From positions 1,436,001 to 1,500,000 of the forward strand of contig NZ_CP049886.1 in NCBI RefSeq assembly GCF_011303955.1: DNA of 64,000 bases. Direction: 5' to 3'. Source of the stretch: Vagococcus coleopterorum (lineage in GTDB: Bacteria > Bacillota > Bacilli > Lactobacillales > Vagococcaceae). Below the pieces are notes generated by a model. That model was not told the DNA's origin and did not search any database. It saw nothing but the letters and a program-made list of their open reading frames with translations. Each line of letters begins with the position of its first letter. Position 1 is the stretch's first letter. The translations under genes and the position numbers were made by a program. This document shows positions 7,738-16,761 of this stretch, in pieces.

Positions 7738-8435
7738 TGAATCAACTCCTTAATCCAGCTAATGCTTTCTTTTAACTCATTGATTTTATCTTGATGATTC
7801 GGATTATCTTCAGATAAACGACTTAAAATTAATTCTTTCTGAACTAACTCTTGCGCCCATTTATCTTTTAATAACTGAGATTTTTCTTTTAATAAGAAAG
7901 GTCCAAACAATAGTTCTTGCGGTGAATAGTTGGTTGTCTCTGTGGCTTTTTCCGCTACTAAAATTTCATAACGTTTGCCATCTTCTTCAATCAATTCCTC
8001 CGCTACTAGTTGATACTGATGGGCTTGTAGCCAAAGACGCAACTTACGTTCCCCGATATTAGGTTGTAAGATTAAACGTTCTTTACCTGTTAAGATACCT
8101 TTTTCAAATCCCCGGTCTAATATCTCACTAATTAACGAGCCGCCCATGCCAGCAATGGTAATCGCCGAAACATGATCCGTTGGTTCAATCGCTTCTAAAC
8201 CATTAGCTAAACGCACGGTAATCTGACTTTCCAGTCCTAATTGTTGAACTAGCTGATTAGCTGATTCAAACGGTCCTTTTACCACTTCTCCTGCTACTGC
8301 TTGTTTCACGACACCATTTAAAATTAACCAAGCAGGTAAATAGGCATGGTCAGAGCCAATGTCTGCCACAACGGCAGCTTGTGGTACATAACTTGCTACT
8401 TTTTCTAAACGTAGCGATAACTTTTGTTCGTTCAT
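7734..8435 (-). CDS. trmK: tRNA (adenine(22)-N(1))-methyltransferase
   Basis: TrmK methylates N1 of A22 in the D-loop of tRNA using S-adenosylmethionine. The 233 residues show the SAM-binding motif VADIGSDHAYLP (23-34) and the catalytic-loop motif IAGMGG (94-99), both diagnostic for the family. A helical C-terminal domain follows. It lies between rpoD and the nif3-like gene as in Bacillus, though the cytochrome gene found there is replaced by a lipoprotein gene. The stop overlaps the next start by four bases. Confidence 0.93.
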   Translation of the reverse strand: MNEQKLSLRLEKVASYVPQAAVVADIGSDHAYLPAWLILNGVVKQAVAGEVVKGPFESANQLVQQLGLESQITVRLANGLEAIEPTDHVSAITIAGMGGSLISEILDRGFEKGILTGKERLILQPNIGERKLRLWLQAHQYQLVAEELIEEDGKRYEILVAEKATETTNYSPQELLFGPFLLKEKSQLLKDKWAQELVQKELILSRLSEDNPNHQDKINELKESISWIKELIQ

Positions 8436-8458
8436 TCTTGTTTCGACACCTTTACTGA

Positions 8459-8920
8459 TTAGATTTTTTTGATTGAGATAACAGCACTACCTGGTAATTG
8501 CGGTGGCAATGAGCGCGTCATTGGTGCAGACCCTTCGATTTCTACTTCTACTTTTTGACCCTCTTTATAATCAGCAGCTGTTAAATCTTTTCCTAATTGG
8601 TCATCGTCTAAGTTAATGACGACACCGGCTTGAGAAAACATTTTGACGATGTCATTTTTATCTTTTACGCCTTCTGTTTCAATAATTGTCAAGACAGTTG
8701 ATGTGCCTGCTTCGCGCGCATCTTCTGCTAAGACACCTGTAAAGACGGTTGCTTCTTCTTTTGATTTTTCTTCATCGTTAACTTTTGGCATTTGCGTTTC
8801 CACCGTTTCACTTGTTGCTGTTTCTTTAGTATTTTTAGTTTCTTCTTTTTTATCGCCACAGGCTGTTAAGCTTAACGCGGCAACTAGTGCTGCAGCACTT
8901 AAAATATATTTTTTTGACAT
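8459..8920 (-). CDS. Putative lipoprotein
   Basis: The likely start is the ATG at 8920, five bases after AGGTGA; an in-frame GTG three codons earlier overlaps that Shine-Dalgarno and is less likely. The protein has a type II signal peptide with lipobox LTAC near residues 18-21, then a low-complexity K/E/T linker. A single beta-rich domain of about 95 residues follows, with LTIIETEGV and EGQKVEVEIEGSAPMTRSLPP. It should sit on the outer face of the membrane. It loosely resembles small OB-like lipoprotein domains, but I do not recognise the family. It occupies the slot between rpoD and trmK. Confidence 0.75.
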   Translation of the reverse strand: MSKKYILSAAALVAALSLTACGDKKEETKNTKETATSETVETQMPKVNDEEKSKEEATVFTGVLAEDAREAGTSTVLTIIETEGVKDKNDIVKMFSQAGVVINLDDDQLGKDLTAADYKEGQKVEVEIEGSAPMTRSLPPQLPGSAVISIKKI

Positions 8921-8990
8921 GGTTATCACCTATCCTTAAATTTTTATCTTTACACTCTTATCTTACTACATTTTGATAGCGCTGACACAT

Positions 8991-9034
8991 AAAAACCTCC
9001 AAATCCGCAAAAGGATTTGGAGGTTTGCTTTTTT
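8991..9034 (-). terminator. rpoD terminator
   Basis: AAACCTCCAAATCC and GGATTTGGAGGTTT form a 14-base perfect stem with T's on both sides. Confidence 0.9.
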
Positions 9035-10431
9035 TATTCTAAGAAATCTTTCAATTGTTTTGAACGAGATGGGTGGCGTAATTTGCGTAATGCTTTCGCT
9101 TCAATCTGACGGATACGTTCACGTGTCACGCCAAATACTTTCCCGACTTCTTCAAGCGTGCGCGTACGACCATCATCTAAACCGAAACGTAAACGTAGAA
9201 CGTTTTCTTCACGGTCAGTTAAGGTATCTAGCACGCTTTCAAGTTGTTCTTTTAATAACTCATAAGCAGCGTGATCAGCTGGGCTTGTTGCATCTTGGTC
9301 TTCAATGAAGTCCCCAAGGTGCGAATCATCTTCTTCACCAATTGGTGTTTCTAATGATACTGGCTCTTGAGCAATTTTTAGGATTTCACGAACTTTTTCA
9401 GTTGTTAAGTCCATTTCTGCACCGATTTCTTCTGGCAATGGCTCACGACCTAAGTCTTGTAGCAATTGACGTTGAATACGGATTAGTTTGTTGATTGTTT
9501 CCACCATGTGAACTGGGATACGAATTGTACGAGCTTGGTCGGCAATCGCACGAGTGATCGCTTGACGAATCCACCATGTTGCATAAGTTGAGAATTTGAA
9601 CCCTTTAGTATGATCAAATTTTTCAACGGCTTTCATTAGACCCATGTTACCTTCTTGGATTAAATCCAAGAATTGCATGCCACGTCCAACATAACGTTTG
9701 GCAATACTTACTACTAAACGTAAGTTAGCTTCAGCAAGTTTTTGTTTCGCTTCTTGTTCACCTTCTTGGATACGTAAAGCTAACTCAACTTCTTCTTCAG
9801 CTGTTAATAATGACACACGTCCGATTTCTTTTAAGTACATCCGAACTGGATCATTAATTTTAACACCTGTTGGCGCTGTTAAATCTTCTTTAACGGCAGC
9901 TTCAACGACTTTTTCGTCTTTCTTCAAACTACGAGCTGCTGGTTCACCAGATTCATCAACTAAGCTAATCCCTTGGTCTTCTACTTGTTGGATTAAATCA
10001 TCCATACCATCAGAGTCTAAGTTAAACGGTGTCGCAATTTCATCTGTTAAGATATCAATTTGGGCTTCACCTTTTGGTTTGTGTTCTTTGATAAAGGCTT
10101 TAACAGCTTTGTTAAATTCTTTTTCATTGGCAGCTGTATCCGTGTCTTTAGCAGCTGCTTTCTTTTTCGCTGGCGCTTTCTTTGCGGGTGCTTTTTTAGC
10201 GGCCGGTTTTTTCGTTTCTTTTTCAACAACTTCTTTGTCGTCTTTTACTGCTTTGGCTTTTGTTGCTTTTTTAGGAGCTGCTTTTTTGGCAGGTGCTTCA
10301 GTTGTTTCTTCTTTTTTCTTAGCAGGTGCTTTCTTTTTCGCTGGTGCTTTTTTAGCTGCTGCTTTCTTAGGCGCTTTAACCTCTTCTGTCGTTTCAGTTG
10401 TTACATCTTTTACTTCGTCTTTTTTTGCCAC
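9034..10431 (-). CDS. rpoD: Housekeeping sigma factor RpoD (SigA) with Lys/Ala-rich extension
   Basis: The primary sigma factor directs RNA polymerase to -10/-35 promoters. Residues about 105-160 are region 1.1; region 1.2 ([11 protein letters not shown]), region 2 ([34 protein letters not shown]), region 3 and region 4 ([24 protein letters not shown]) follow and are complete. The protein is 465 residues, about 95 more than usual in this order. The excess is an N-terminal tract built of AKKAPAKK-type repeats, like histone H1 tails. The ATG at 10431 follows GGGGGCTATCATC. It is downstream of dnaG, in the same operon. Confidence 0.96.
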   Translation of the reverse strand: MAKKDEVKDVTTETTEEVKAPKKAAAKKAPAKKKAPAKKKEETTEAPAKKAAPKKATKAKAVKDDKEVVEKETKKPAAKKAPAKKAPAKKKAAAKDTDTAANEKEFNKAVKAFIKEHKPKGEAQIDILTDEIATPFNLDSDGMDDLIQQVEDQGISLVDESGEPAARSLKKDEKVVEAAVKEDLTAPTGVKINDPVRMYLKEIGRVSLLTAEEEVELALRIQEGEQEAKQKLAEANLRLVVSIAKRYVGRGMQFLDLIQEGNMGLMKAVEKFDHTKGFKFSTYATWWIRQAITRAIADQARTIRIPVHMVETINKLIRIQRQLLQDLGREPLPEEIGAEMDLTTEKVREILKIAQEPVSLETPIGEEDDSHLGDFIEDQDATSPADHAAYELLKEQLESVLDTLTDREENVLRLRFGLDDGRTRTLEEVGKVFGVTRERIRQIEAKALRKLRHPSRSKQLKDFLE

Positions 10432-10449
10432 TGATGATAGCCCCCTTAT

Positions 10450-12330
10450 TTATCTTAAATTCTTTAAATTACGTTGAATATTAATGATTTCAATTGTTAA
10501 TTCTTGTTCTAGTTGCTTATTACCCACTCGATTAGCTTCACGTTGTTCTTTGATTTTCTCTTGTTTGATGCCTTCTAATCGCGCTTGTTTAATCGCAATC
10601 AGGTAATCTGAAATCTCACGTTCCGAACTTTCTTCAGACATTTCTTGATAAAAGACCGTCACAAACTTTTGCTTTAGCGGTTCTTCTTTTAAGTAATCAA
10701 CAAAGGCTGAGGCATCAAATTGACTATGGGTTAGCATGTAATCGTTAAAATGTTGGTACAACTCTTGATACTCGTCATGATTAAACGCAAAATCTGGTAT
10801 CTGGTTAATTTTACCATGGACGCCGCGTTCCGTCATTAGACGATACAATAATAATTTTTCAGCATGCTCTCCAGTTGTTAATGGTCGCTCTTGGAACTCA
10901 CGAACGGTTCCCGGCTGTTGTTGATAAACGGGTTCTTCCACCATCTCTGGTTCATACTGTTGTTGCTGTCTTTGTTGTTGATACTCTTGCCGTTCTTCCG
11001 TCTTAGCTTTTGCTAACTCTGCTGAAATGGCATCCACCGAAATATCAAACTCATCAGACAATTGTTTAATGTAGACTTCTCGTTCGATCACCGAATTAAC
11101 TTTCGCTAATTCTTTGACCACTTGTTCAATATAAGTGAAGCGGTCTTGTTCGGTTTGCAAATTTTTACCTCGTTGATGGTAACGCATCATAAAGGTAAAG
11201 ACTGACTCACGTCCGGTGTTAAAGAATGTTTGGAACTGCTCCTCACCATTCTCTTTCAAGTATTCATCTGGGTCTAAACCACCAGGAATACTTAAGACAC
11301 CCAATTCAAGGTTAGTTTGTTTCCCAAGTAAGTCTAGGGCACGATGTGTGGCTTCAATCCCCGCCGAATCACCATCGTAACAAATCAATACTTGTGGTGT
11401 GGTCTTTTGAATCATGCGAACTTGCTCATTGGTTAAACTGGTTCCCATTGAGGCAACCCCATGTTTAACGCCAGCACGCCAAGCCGCAATCACATCCATA
11501 AAGCCTTCAAACAAGATTAACTCTTGTTCTTTCCGAGCATGACCTTTCGCTTTATCAAAATTAAAGAGCACTTCTCGTTTATTAAAGATATCCGTCTCAG
11601 CACTATTTAAATACTTCGGCTGTTTCGAACTATCAATCTTTTCATTAGGTAAAATACGACCTGAGAAAGCTACCGTTTGACCACGACCATCTCTAATTGG
11701 AAACATGATTCGTTGATAGAACCGATCGACTAATTCTCCATCGTGACGTTCTGACATTAAACCAGAGGCTATTTGACGTTCACGAGGAACTTCATCCCGC
11801 TCATAAATCTTTTGTAATAAGATACGCTCTGCTGGGGCAAAACCAATTTGGAATTCTTTAATGATTTCTTCCGTTAAACCACGCTCGTTTAAATAAGCTA
11901 AGGCCTCTGCGCCCACCTCGGTATTCAATAAAATGTGGTGGTACATATCAGCTGCTGATTCATGTAGCTCAATCAATGCCGCTTTTGCTTTTTGCTCAGG
12001 TGTCTCCATAGCCGGTTGACTACCCACAAAGGAAAGATCAATCGCCATGTTGCCTAAGTCCGCGACTTTTTTGACTGATTCTGGGAAGGTTAAGCCTTCA
12101 AGGTCTTGTAAAAACTTAAAGACATTCCCGCCTTTACCACAACCAAAGCAGTGATACATTTGTTTATCTTCGGCAACTGAGAAAGATGGTGAACGCTCGT
12201 CATGGAATGGACATAAACCAAAATGATTCTTACCTGATTTTTTCAGTTGAACATATTGACCGACAACATCGACAATATTGGCTTGATTTCTAATGTCCTC
12301 AATGACTTCATGAGGGATACGCTGTGACAT
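10450..12330 (-). CDS. dnaG: DNA primase
   Basis: DnaG makes RNA primers for replication. The chosen ATG at 12330 lies six bases after GGGAGGTG; an in-frame GTG at 12339 is part of that Shine-Dalgarno. The protein then has 626 residues with the CHC2 zinc finger (C40, H43, C61, C64), the catalytic core with the TOPRIM motif EGFMDVIAA near 265 and DGDSAG near 310. A glutamine-rich linker (about 445-475, QQQRQQQQ) leads to the helical C-terminal DnaB-binding domain. rpoD follows after 18 bases. Confidence 0.95.
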   Translation of the reverse strand: MSQRIPHEVIEDIRNQANIVDVVGQYVQLKKSGKNHFGLCPFHDERSPSFSVAEDKQMYHCFGCGKGGNVFKFLQDLEGLTFPESVKKVADLGNMAIDLSFVGSQPAMETPEQKAKAALIELHESAADMYHHILLNTEVGAEALAYLNERGLTEEIIKEFQIGFAPAERILLQKIYERDEVPRERQIASGLMSERHDGELVDRFYQRIMFPIRDGRGQTVAFSGRILPNEKIDSSKQPKYLNSAETDIFNKREVLFNFDKAKGHARKEQELILFEGFMDVIAAWRAGVKHGVASMGTSLTNEQVRMIQKTTPQVLICYDGDSAGIEATHRALDLLGKQTNLELGVLSIPGGLDPDEYLKENGEEQFQTFFNTGRESVFTFMMRYHQRGKNLQTEQDRFTYIEQVVKELAKVNSVIEREVYIKQLSDEFDISVDAISAELAKAKTEERQEYQQQRQQQQYEPEMVEEPVYQQQPGTVREFQERPLTTGEHAEKLLLYRLMTERGVHGKINQIPDFAFNHDEYQELYQHFNDYMLTHSQFDASAFVDYLKEEPLKQKFVTVFYQEMSEESSEREISDYLIAIKQARLEGIKQEKIKEQREANRVGNKQLEQELTIEIINIQRNLKNLR

Positions 12331-12369
12331 TTTTCTCACCTCCCAGATAATTTTCTGACTGACTTAGGA

Positions 12370-12407
12370 AAGGCCGAGTCAATAAGCGTTCTTATTGATT
12401 CGACCTT
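12370..12407 (-). other. Long hairpin in the dnaG leader
   Basis: Two 17-base arms (12370-12386 and 12391-12407) pair at 16 of 17 positions, counting one G-U, around a four-base loop. No T run follows on either side, so it is not a standard terminator. It lies in the transcribed leader between the promoter and the dnaG start. Confidence 0.6.
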
Positions 12408-12435
12408 TACCTATTTCAAGAAATAGTTATAAATA

Positions 12436-12463
12436 ATTATAGCACATCTGACGGTGATAGCAA
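12436..12463 (-). promoter_or_regulatory. dnaG-rpoD operon promoter
   Basis: TTGCTA (12458-12463), 16 bases, then TATAAT (12436-12441) with an upstream TGTGC. It is the only good promoter in the gap before dnaG. Confidence 0.7.
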
Positions 12464-12491
12464 TCGTTTAGGCTATGATTGATACCACAAA

Positions 12492-12535
12492 AATAGAGCC
12501 AAAACATTATTTCAATGTCTTGACCCCACTTTAAT
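12492..12535 (-). terminator. Terminator of the PASTA/ABC operon
   Basis: On the minus strand GGGGTCAAGACATT pairs, with G-U pairs, with AATGTTTTGGCTC and is followed by a T-rich stretch. It begins just after the stop at 12540. Confidence 0.65.
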
Positions 12536-12539
12536 AAAT

Positions 12540-14012
12540 TTAGTTATCCTCAAGTGATTCAGCCTTTAATTCTTTATCTTGTTTCTCATCCTCTAGACCG
12601 TCCCCTTTCAAACTTGGCGGTCCAGCCTGACTTCCGTTACTAATCCCGATACTAACTGTATAGGTCATCGGAACATAGGTATTATACGCACTCATTTCCA
12701 CTACACGACCTCGTTCTTCTGATGAGTCCACATAGTAACGGTCGTAATAAATCTCTGCCCCTTTAGCACGATAGTCACTATAGAAAGATTTTTGTAAGTC
12801 CCCTTCAAGCATCCCAAAGTATGCTTTCAAATAAGGAGCACCTACAGAATAGACTACTTTAATTAAGGGCGCATCTTTCAACGGCACTAGCTCACCGGCT
12901 TTGACTGATTGAGAAATCAAGCCGCCATAAGCAACGTCAGGTGTGAAGACTTCTTTCACTTGAATATTCAGCCCCTCGACATCACTTGCTGATTCCATAT
13001 CTATGTCAGAAAAATCAGGTACAGCTACTCCCTTTCCTCCAGATATTTCAAATGTGATGGCTGTCCGTTTGGCAATCTTTTCATTAGCTTTGACACTTTG
13101 AGAAACTAGCATGCCTTCTGCTATTTTGTTAGAAGCCACCTCCTTATAGGTTGCTTCAATTTGATTCGTTTTTACCCATTTTTCGACTTCTGCCTTGGCT
13201 TTACCTTTAAATTCTGGCATTGGAATTGATTTTGTTAATGCTTCTTTCCCTTTTGAGTAATAAACTACCAATTGATTTTTCCGCTTGTAGTTTGTCACGG
13301 TCACATCTTTATCTTTAAACTCTTCTTTTAAATACTTACCGGCTGCCACCGTGTCATCAAATTCTTCCATAATCGTTAAATTATCGGCGTGATTAGCTTT
13401 TTGCCAGTCAACTAGGGCTTGTTTGGTAGTAACTTTAAAATCAGGTAAAGATAAGACCGCTTCTGGATCGGCACCCATGCTAACTGTCACTTGAATTGCT
13501 TTTTTCTTTTTAACTTTTGTACCAGCCTTTGGCACTTGCTTCACAATGTTATTAGCCTCTACCTCATCGTCATAGGCTTGTTCTTCTGTTACTTTAACAC
13601 TCTGATCATTTCCCCATTTACGAACCTCAGTAATGGGTTTCCCAACAAAATTACGAACTTTGACATGAGTTACTTGATAATAGATCACTCCTATCAGTAA
13701 GACAGCTAACACACTACTTAAGCCGATTAAAATCCGTTTCTTTTTTCTTTTCACTTGAAAGGTTGGATCGTGCTCCACCACATCCCCAGTCGAGGTAAAA
13801 CCCGAACGCGTACCAACTGATCGACTCTTTTGTCGGGGTACATGTCCTTCATTGTTTCCTGTGAGTTTCTCACCGGCATCATTAGCTGCTGGCGAACTAG
13901 TATCTACAACTTGCCCCTCTTCAATTCTCTCAGCTGAATCTGGCTGATTAGTCACCTGTTCTTTTTCATTGTGATACTTTCCCTCGCCGAACTTTTTCAA
14001 AAAATCACTCAT
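12540..14012 (-). CDS. PASTA-domain membrane protein without kinase domain
   Basis: The 490 residues start with an acidic/polar cytoplasmic part (1-88), a KRKKKR stop-transfer cluster, one membrane helix (about 94-112) and an extracellular region of four to five PASTA-like modules (for example NFVGKPITEVRKWG, MPEFKGKAKAEVEKWV, VPDFSDIDMESA). PASTA modules bind peptidoglycan or muropeptides in Ser/Thr kinases and PBPs, but no kinase or transpeptidase part is present. Its start overlaps the end of the ABC ATPase gene by eight bases, so it belongs to that transporter operon and may sense or tether to the wall. That role is inference. Confidence 0.8.
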   Translation of the reverse strand: MSDFLKKFGEGKYHNEKEQVTNQPDSAERIEEGQVVDTSSPAANDAGEKLTGNNEGHVPRQKSRSVGTRSGFTSTGDVVEHDPTFQVKRKKKRILIGLSSVLAVLLIGVIYYQVTHVKVRNFVGKPITEVRKWGNDQSVKVTEEQAYDDEVEANNIVKQVPKAGTKVKKKKAIQVTVSMGADPEAVLSLPDFKVTTKQALVDWQKANHADNLTIMEEFDDTVAAGKYLKEEFKDKDVTVTNYKRKNQLVVYYSKGKEALTKSIPMPEFKGKAKAEVEKWVKTNQIEATYKEVASNKIAEGMLVSQSVKANEKIAKRTAITFEISGGKGVAVPDFSDIDMESASDVEGLNIQVKEVFTPDVAYGGLISQSVKAGELVPLKDAPLIKVVYSVGAPYLKAYFGMLEGDLQKSFYSDYRAKGAEIYYDRYYVDSSEERGRVVEMSAYNTYVPMTYTVSIGISNGSQAGPPSLKGDGLEDEKQDKELKAESLEDN

Positions 14013-14679
14013 CTTGGCTTAAGGTACCCTTCTTCAAATAAAAAGTAGCATCTGATTGTTGAGCAATCTCTTGTGAGTGGGTGACTACCACTACACATTT
14101 ATCATGTTCATGAGCCAGCTTCCTAAAAATTTCCACCATTTCCTTTTCCATTGCTTCATCTAAATTACCAGTCGGTTCATCGGCAAATATCACATCAACA
14201 TTAGTTGCTAGGGCTCTAGCGATTGCCACACGTTGTTGTTCCCCACCAGATAGTTTATTCACTGTGCGATCCGCTTTATCTTTGACAATCCCAATATAAT
14301 CCAACAAGTTGTACGCCACAGCTAGTTGGTTATCAGGAATCTCATTATCGGTAATCGACATTGGCACTAGAACATTTTCGACTGCTGTTAAGTAAGGAAT
14401 CAGATTGTAACTTTGAAAAATAATACTAATTTTATTCCGACGATAATTTTCATATCCAATATCTTTAATATCTTTACCTTCAAATAAAACATTCCCACTT
14501 TGAGGTATTTCTAATGCACTAACTAAAGATAAAAAGGTTGTTTTTCCTGAACCAGATTGGCCCAAAATCGTATAGAACTTCCCTTTTTCAAAGGCAACTG
14601 AAGTTTCTTTCAAAATATAACGGCGTTGATCGCCATCTTGGTAATAGTAACTTAAATCCTGTGCCTCAATAATTGACAT
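14005..14679 (-). CDS. ABC transporter ATP-binding protein (MacB/LolD type)
   Basis: The 224-residue ATPase shows Walker [10 protein letters not shown] (40-48), the signature [15 protein letters not shown] near 143 and Walker [14 protein letters not shown] near 165. The DEPTGNLD form and the length are typical of the MacB/FtsE/LolD group, which drives mechanical work across the membrane rather than classic substrate import. It follows the permease gene after 13 bases and overlaps the PASTA gene, so the three form one operon. The substrate is unknown. Confidence 0.9.
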   Translation of the reverse strand: MSIIEAQDLSYYYQDGDQRRYILKETSVAFEKGKFYTILGQSGSGKTTFLSLVSALEIPQSGNVLFEGKDIKDIGYENYRRNKISIIFQSYNLIPYLTAVENVLVPMSITDNEIPDNQLAVAYNLLDYIGIVKDKADRTVNKLSGGEQQRVAIARALATNVDVIFADEPTGNLDEAMEKEMVEIFRKLAHEHDKCVVVVTHSQEIAQQSDATFYLKKGTLSQDE

Positions 14680-14692
14680 GCCCTCTTCCTCC

Positions 14693-16231
14693 TTACATCA
14701 TAATTTTTTTAGGATTCAATCGTAAAATATAACTCAGTGGTATCACCGTTGATAAAAGGACTGTGCCAATCCCTACAAGATAAAACAGCACCACGTAACC
14801 CAGAGATAATTTAACTTGATAACTTTCTTTTATTTGCTCACTGCCAATTTCATTACCCGTTAATTGCATTAGTTCAAAATCAAAGTTACCACTTTGCTCA
14901 AGCTCTTTATCCTTTTTATTTAACTGGGTCTCAACCATTGATTGCGACACGTTTTTAGCAATTACATTACCTGTTACAACTGATAAAGTGATGGCGATGA
15001 ACGCTACTATTAGAACCTCAATCACTATTTGACCTAAAATTTTGACGCGTCGTTCACCTAGTGATAGGTAAATACCTAGCTCATGTTTCCGATCACGTAA
15101 AAATAAAATGACTACTAAGGATAAAATTAGAATTGTGGCTGCTATAGCTATGAAAATAACATAAGTTGCCATCTTACTCATATTTTTCACCGGCGCTGCT
15201 ATGTTGTCGTATTGATCAGTTGCCACAATTATTTTGCTGTACTTATCCGGTAATAAATCAGTAGCAGCTTTTTTAAAGGCCTCTGATTCTTCCGGACTAT
15301 TCAAGATAAAAGATGCTTGATAGTATTCCCCTTCATCTTTTTGAATCTCTCCACCGTGCTCTTCTTGAGCCGCTTTTATCTCTGGGAAAAATTCATACAT
15401 ACTTTCTTCATAACTCTTATTAGCTGCGGAAACTGTTTTATTAGGCATATAAATGGTATTAAAATCTTGTTCGCCATCATTCATGTAACCCATTTTTTTA
15501 TTATTTTTCTTGGCTGCCTCTGACTCTTTTTTTATTAAATCATAAATTCCAATCACTTGATAAACTTGTTTTTGGCTAAATATTTCTGCATTTTTACTAT
15601 CTGCATCTTCAGATAAATAATTTTCTCCACTAGCATCAATAACCATTTTGTCATTGACTGCAAGATTATTAAGCTCGGCAACTTCCTTTGAAACAATGGC
15701 AACAGCTTTTCCTTCATTGACTTCTTCATCAGTGAATATCCGTCCCGCTGTCAGTTCGATTTTCTTATCCTTCATATCGACAAATTCAGGTGAATTAACC
15801 CCTGTATAGACAAAGTAATTTTCCAATAACCCACTCATACTATAACGATGGCTTTCTTCGTCATTTTCCGTTGAGTACATTTTAAACTCACGAGTCGAAA
15901 CGCCCCCTGGTACACTGTAATCAAAATACTTCACTTGCGGAAGGTTGCCCATTTCAATCAATGTTTTTTCCGAAACATTTTTAGCCGGAACTATCGATTC
16001 ATCACCTTCTGGTAGATTGTTATAATATTCTTCATACAAATCTGAATCCATGGCAATTGAGGCCCGTCCACCTAATTCTTTTTTGATATTCTTTTCAACA
16101 CCTGTTGTCGTTTGCTGAATTGAAATGGCTCCCGCCAAAACATTACCTAAGACAAAAATCACCGCAAACAAAATAAGTGACTTGCCTTTCCTTCGTGTGA
16201 TACTTGCCCATGCACGTTTCAAAAAATTCAT
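14693..16231 (-). CDS. FtsX/MacB-type ABC transporter permease
   Basis: The 512-residue protein has one N-terminal membrane helix (about 17-38), a large extracellular domain of about 300 residues and three C-terminal helices in the FtsX fold (about 350-375, 400-425, 475-505), with the inter-helix motif KHELGIYLSLGERR. This is the MacB topology. The ATG follows AAAGGAG. It is the first gene of the transporter/PASTA operon; the promoter is probably the extended -10 TGCTATAGT about 35-45 bases upstream of the start. Related systems export peptides or antibiotics or signal envelope stress; none can be chosen here. Confidence 0.87.
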   Translation of the reverse strand: MNFLKRAWASITRRKGKSLILFAVIFVLGNVLAGAISIQQTTTGVEKNIKKELGGRASIAMDSDLYEEYYNNLPEGDESIVPAKNVSEKTLIEMGNLPQVKYFDYSVPGGVSTREFKMYSTENDEESHRYSMSGLLENYFVYTGVNSPEFVDMKDKKIELTAGRIFTDEEVNEGKAVAIVSKEVAELNNLAVNDKMVIDASGENYLSEDADSKNAEIFSQKQVYQVIGIYDLIKKESEAAKKNNKKMGYMNDGEQDFNTIYMPNKTVSAANKSYEESMYEFFPEIKAAQEEHGGEIQKDEGEYYQASFILNSPEESEAFKKAATDLLPDKYSKIIVATDQYDNIAAPVKNMSKMATYVIFIAIAATILILSLVVILFLRDRKHELGIYLSLGERRVKILGQIVIEVLIVAFIAITLSVVTGNVIAKNVSQSMVETQLNKKDKELEQSGNFDFELMQLTGNEIGSEQIKESYQVKLSLGYVVLFYLVGIGTVLLSTVIPLSYILRLNPKKIMM

Positions 16232-16310
16232 ATAAAACTCCTTTCCCTAACAAACCAAAGTAACCATATACGCTTAGACTATAGCATGAAAAAAAAGACA
16301 AAACCACAAC

Positions 16311-16350
16311 AAAAAAGCTAGAGCCCCAAGGGGTTCTAGCTTTTTTTGTT
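16311..16350 (-). terminator. ridA terminator
   Basis: AAAAAGCTAGAGCCCC and GGGGTTCTAGCTTTTT form a long hairpin just after the ridA stop, with T tracts in both directions. Confidence 0.88.
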
Positions 16351-16358
16351 ATTTAATT

Positions 16359-16736
16359 TTATTTAACTGTCGCGATTACTTCTACTTCTACTAACGCACC
16401 TTTTGGTAAGCCAGCAACTTGTACACATGAACGTGCAGGTAATTCTTCACCGAAGTATGCTGCATAGTTTTCGTTGAATTGAGCGAATTGACCTAAGTCA
16501 GTTACGAAACAAGTTGTTTTAACGATGTTATCGAATGATGTTCCAGCTTCTTCTAAAATAGCTGTAATGTTTTCCATTACTTGTTTAGTTTGGCCTTCAA
16601 TTGTTGTAGCTTCGATTTCACCTGTTGCAGGGTTGATTGGTACTTGACCTGAAGCGAATAAGAATCCGTTGACGATTTTCCCTTGAACGTATGGTCCGAT
16701 TGCTGATGGAGCTTTAGTCGTGTTAATTGTTTTCAT
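16359..16736 (-). CDS. ridA: RidA family enamine/imine deaminase
   Basis: RidA hydrolyses reactive enamine/imine intermediates such as 2-aminoacrylate that leak from PLP enzymes. The 125 residues match the family, with the start motif TTKAPSAIGPYVQG, FASGQVPINPATGE, and PARSCVQVAGLPKGALVEVE near the C-terminus that holds the catalytic arginine. The ATG follows AAGGAGG. It lies 25 bases downstream of glyS and may be cotranscribed with it, ending at its own terminator. Confidence 0.93.
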   Translation of the reverse strand: MKTINTTKAPSAIGPYVQGKIVNGFLFASGQVPINPATGEIEATTIEGQTKQVMENITAILEEAGTSFDNIVKTTCFVTDLGQFAQFNENYAAYFGEELPARSCVQVAGLPKGALVEVEVIATVK

Positions 16737-16761
16737 GATAAATCCTCCTTAGGTTTTTGTA

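Noticed and set aside
9698-10477. Long plus-strand ORF (259 residues) opposite rpoD
   Set aside because: It mirrors the Lys/Ala-rich repeats and region 1 of rpoD; its low-complexity Ser/Phe/Ala composition is the antisense of that tract, and no ribosome binding site is present.
12330-12339. GTG start for dnaG at 12339
   Set aside because: That GTG is part of the Shine-Dalgarno GGGAGGTG for the ATG at 12330.
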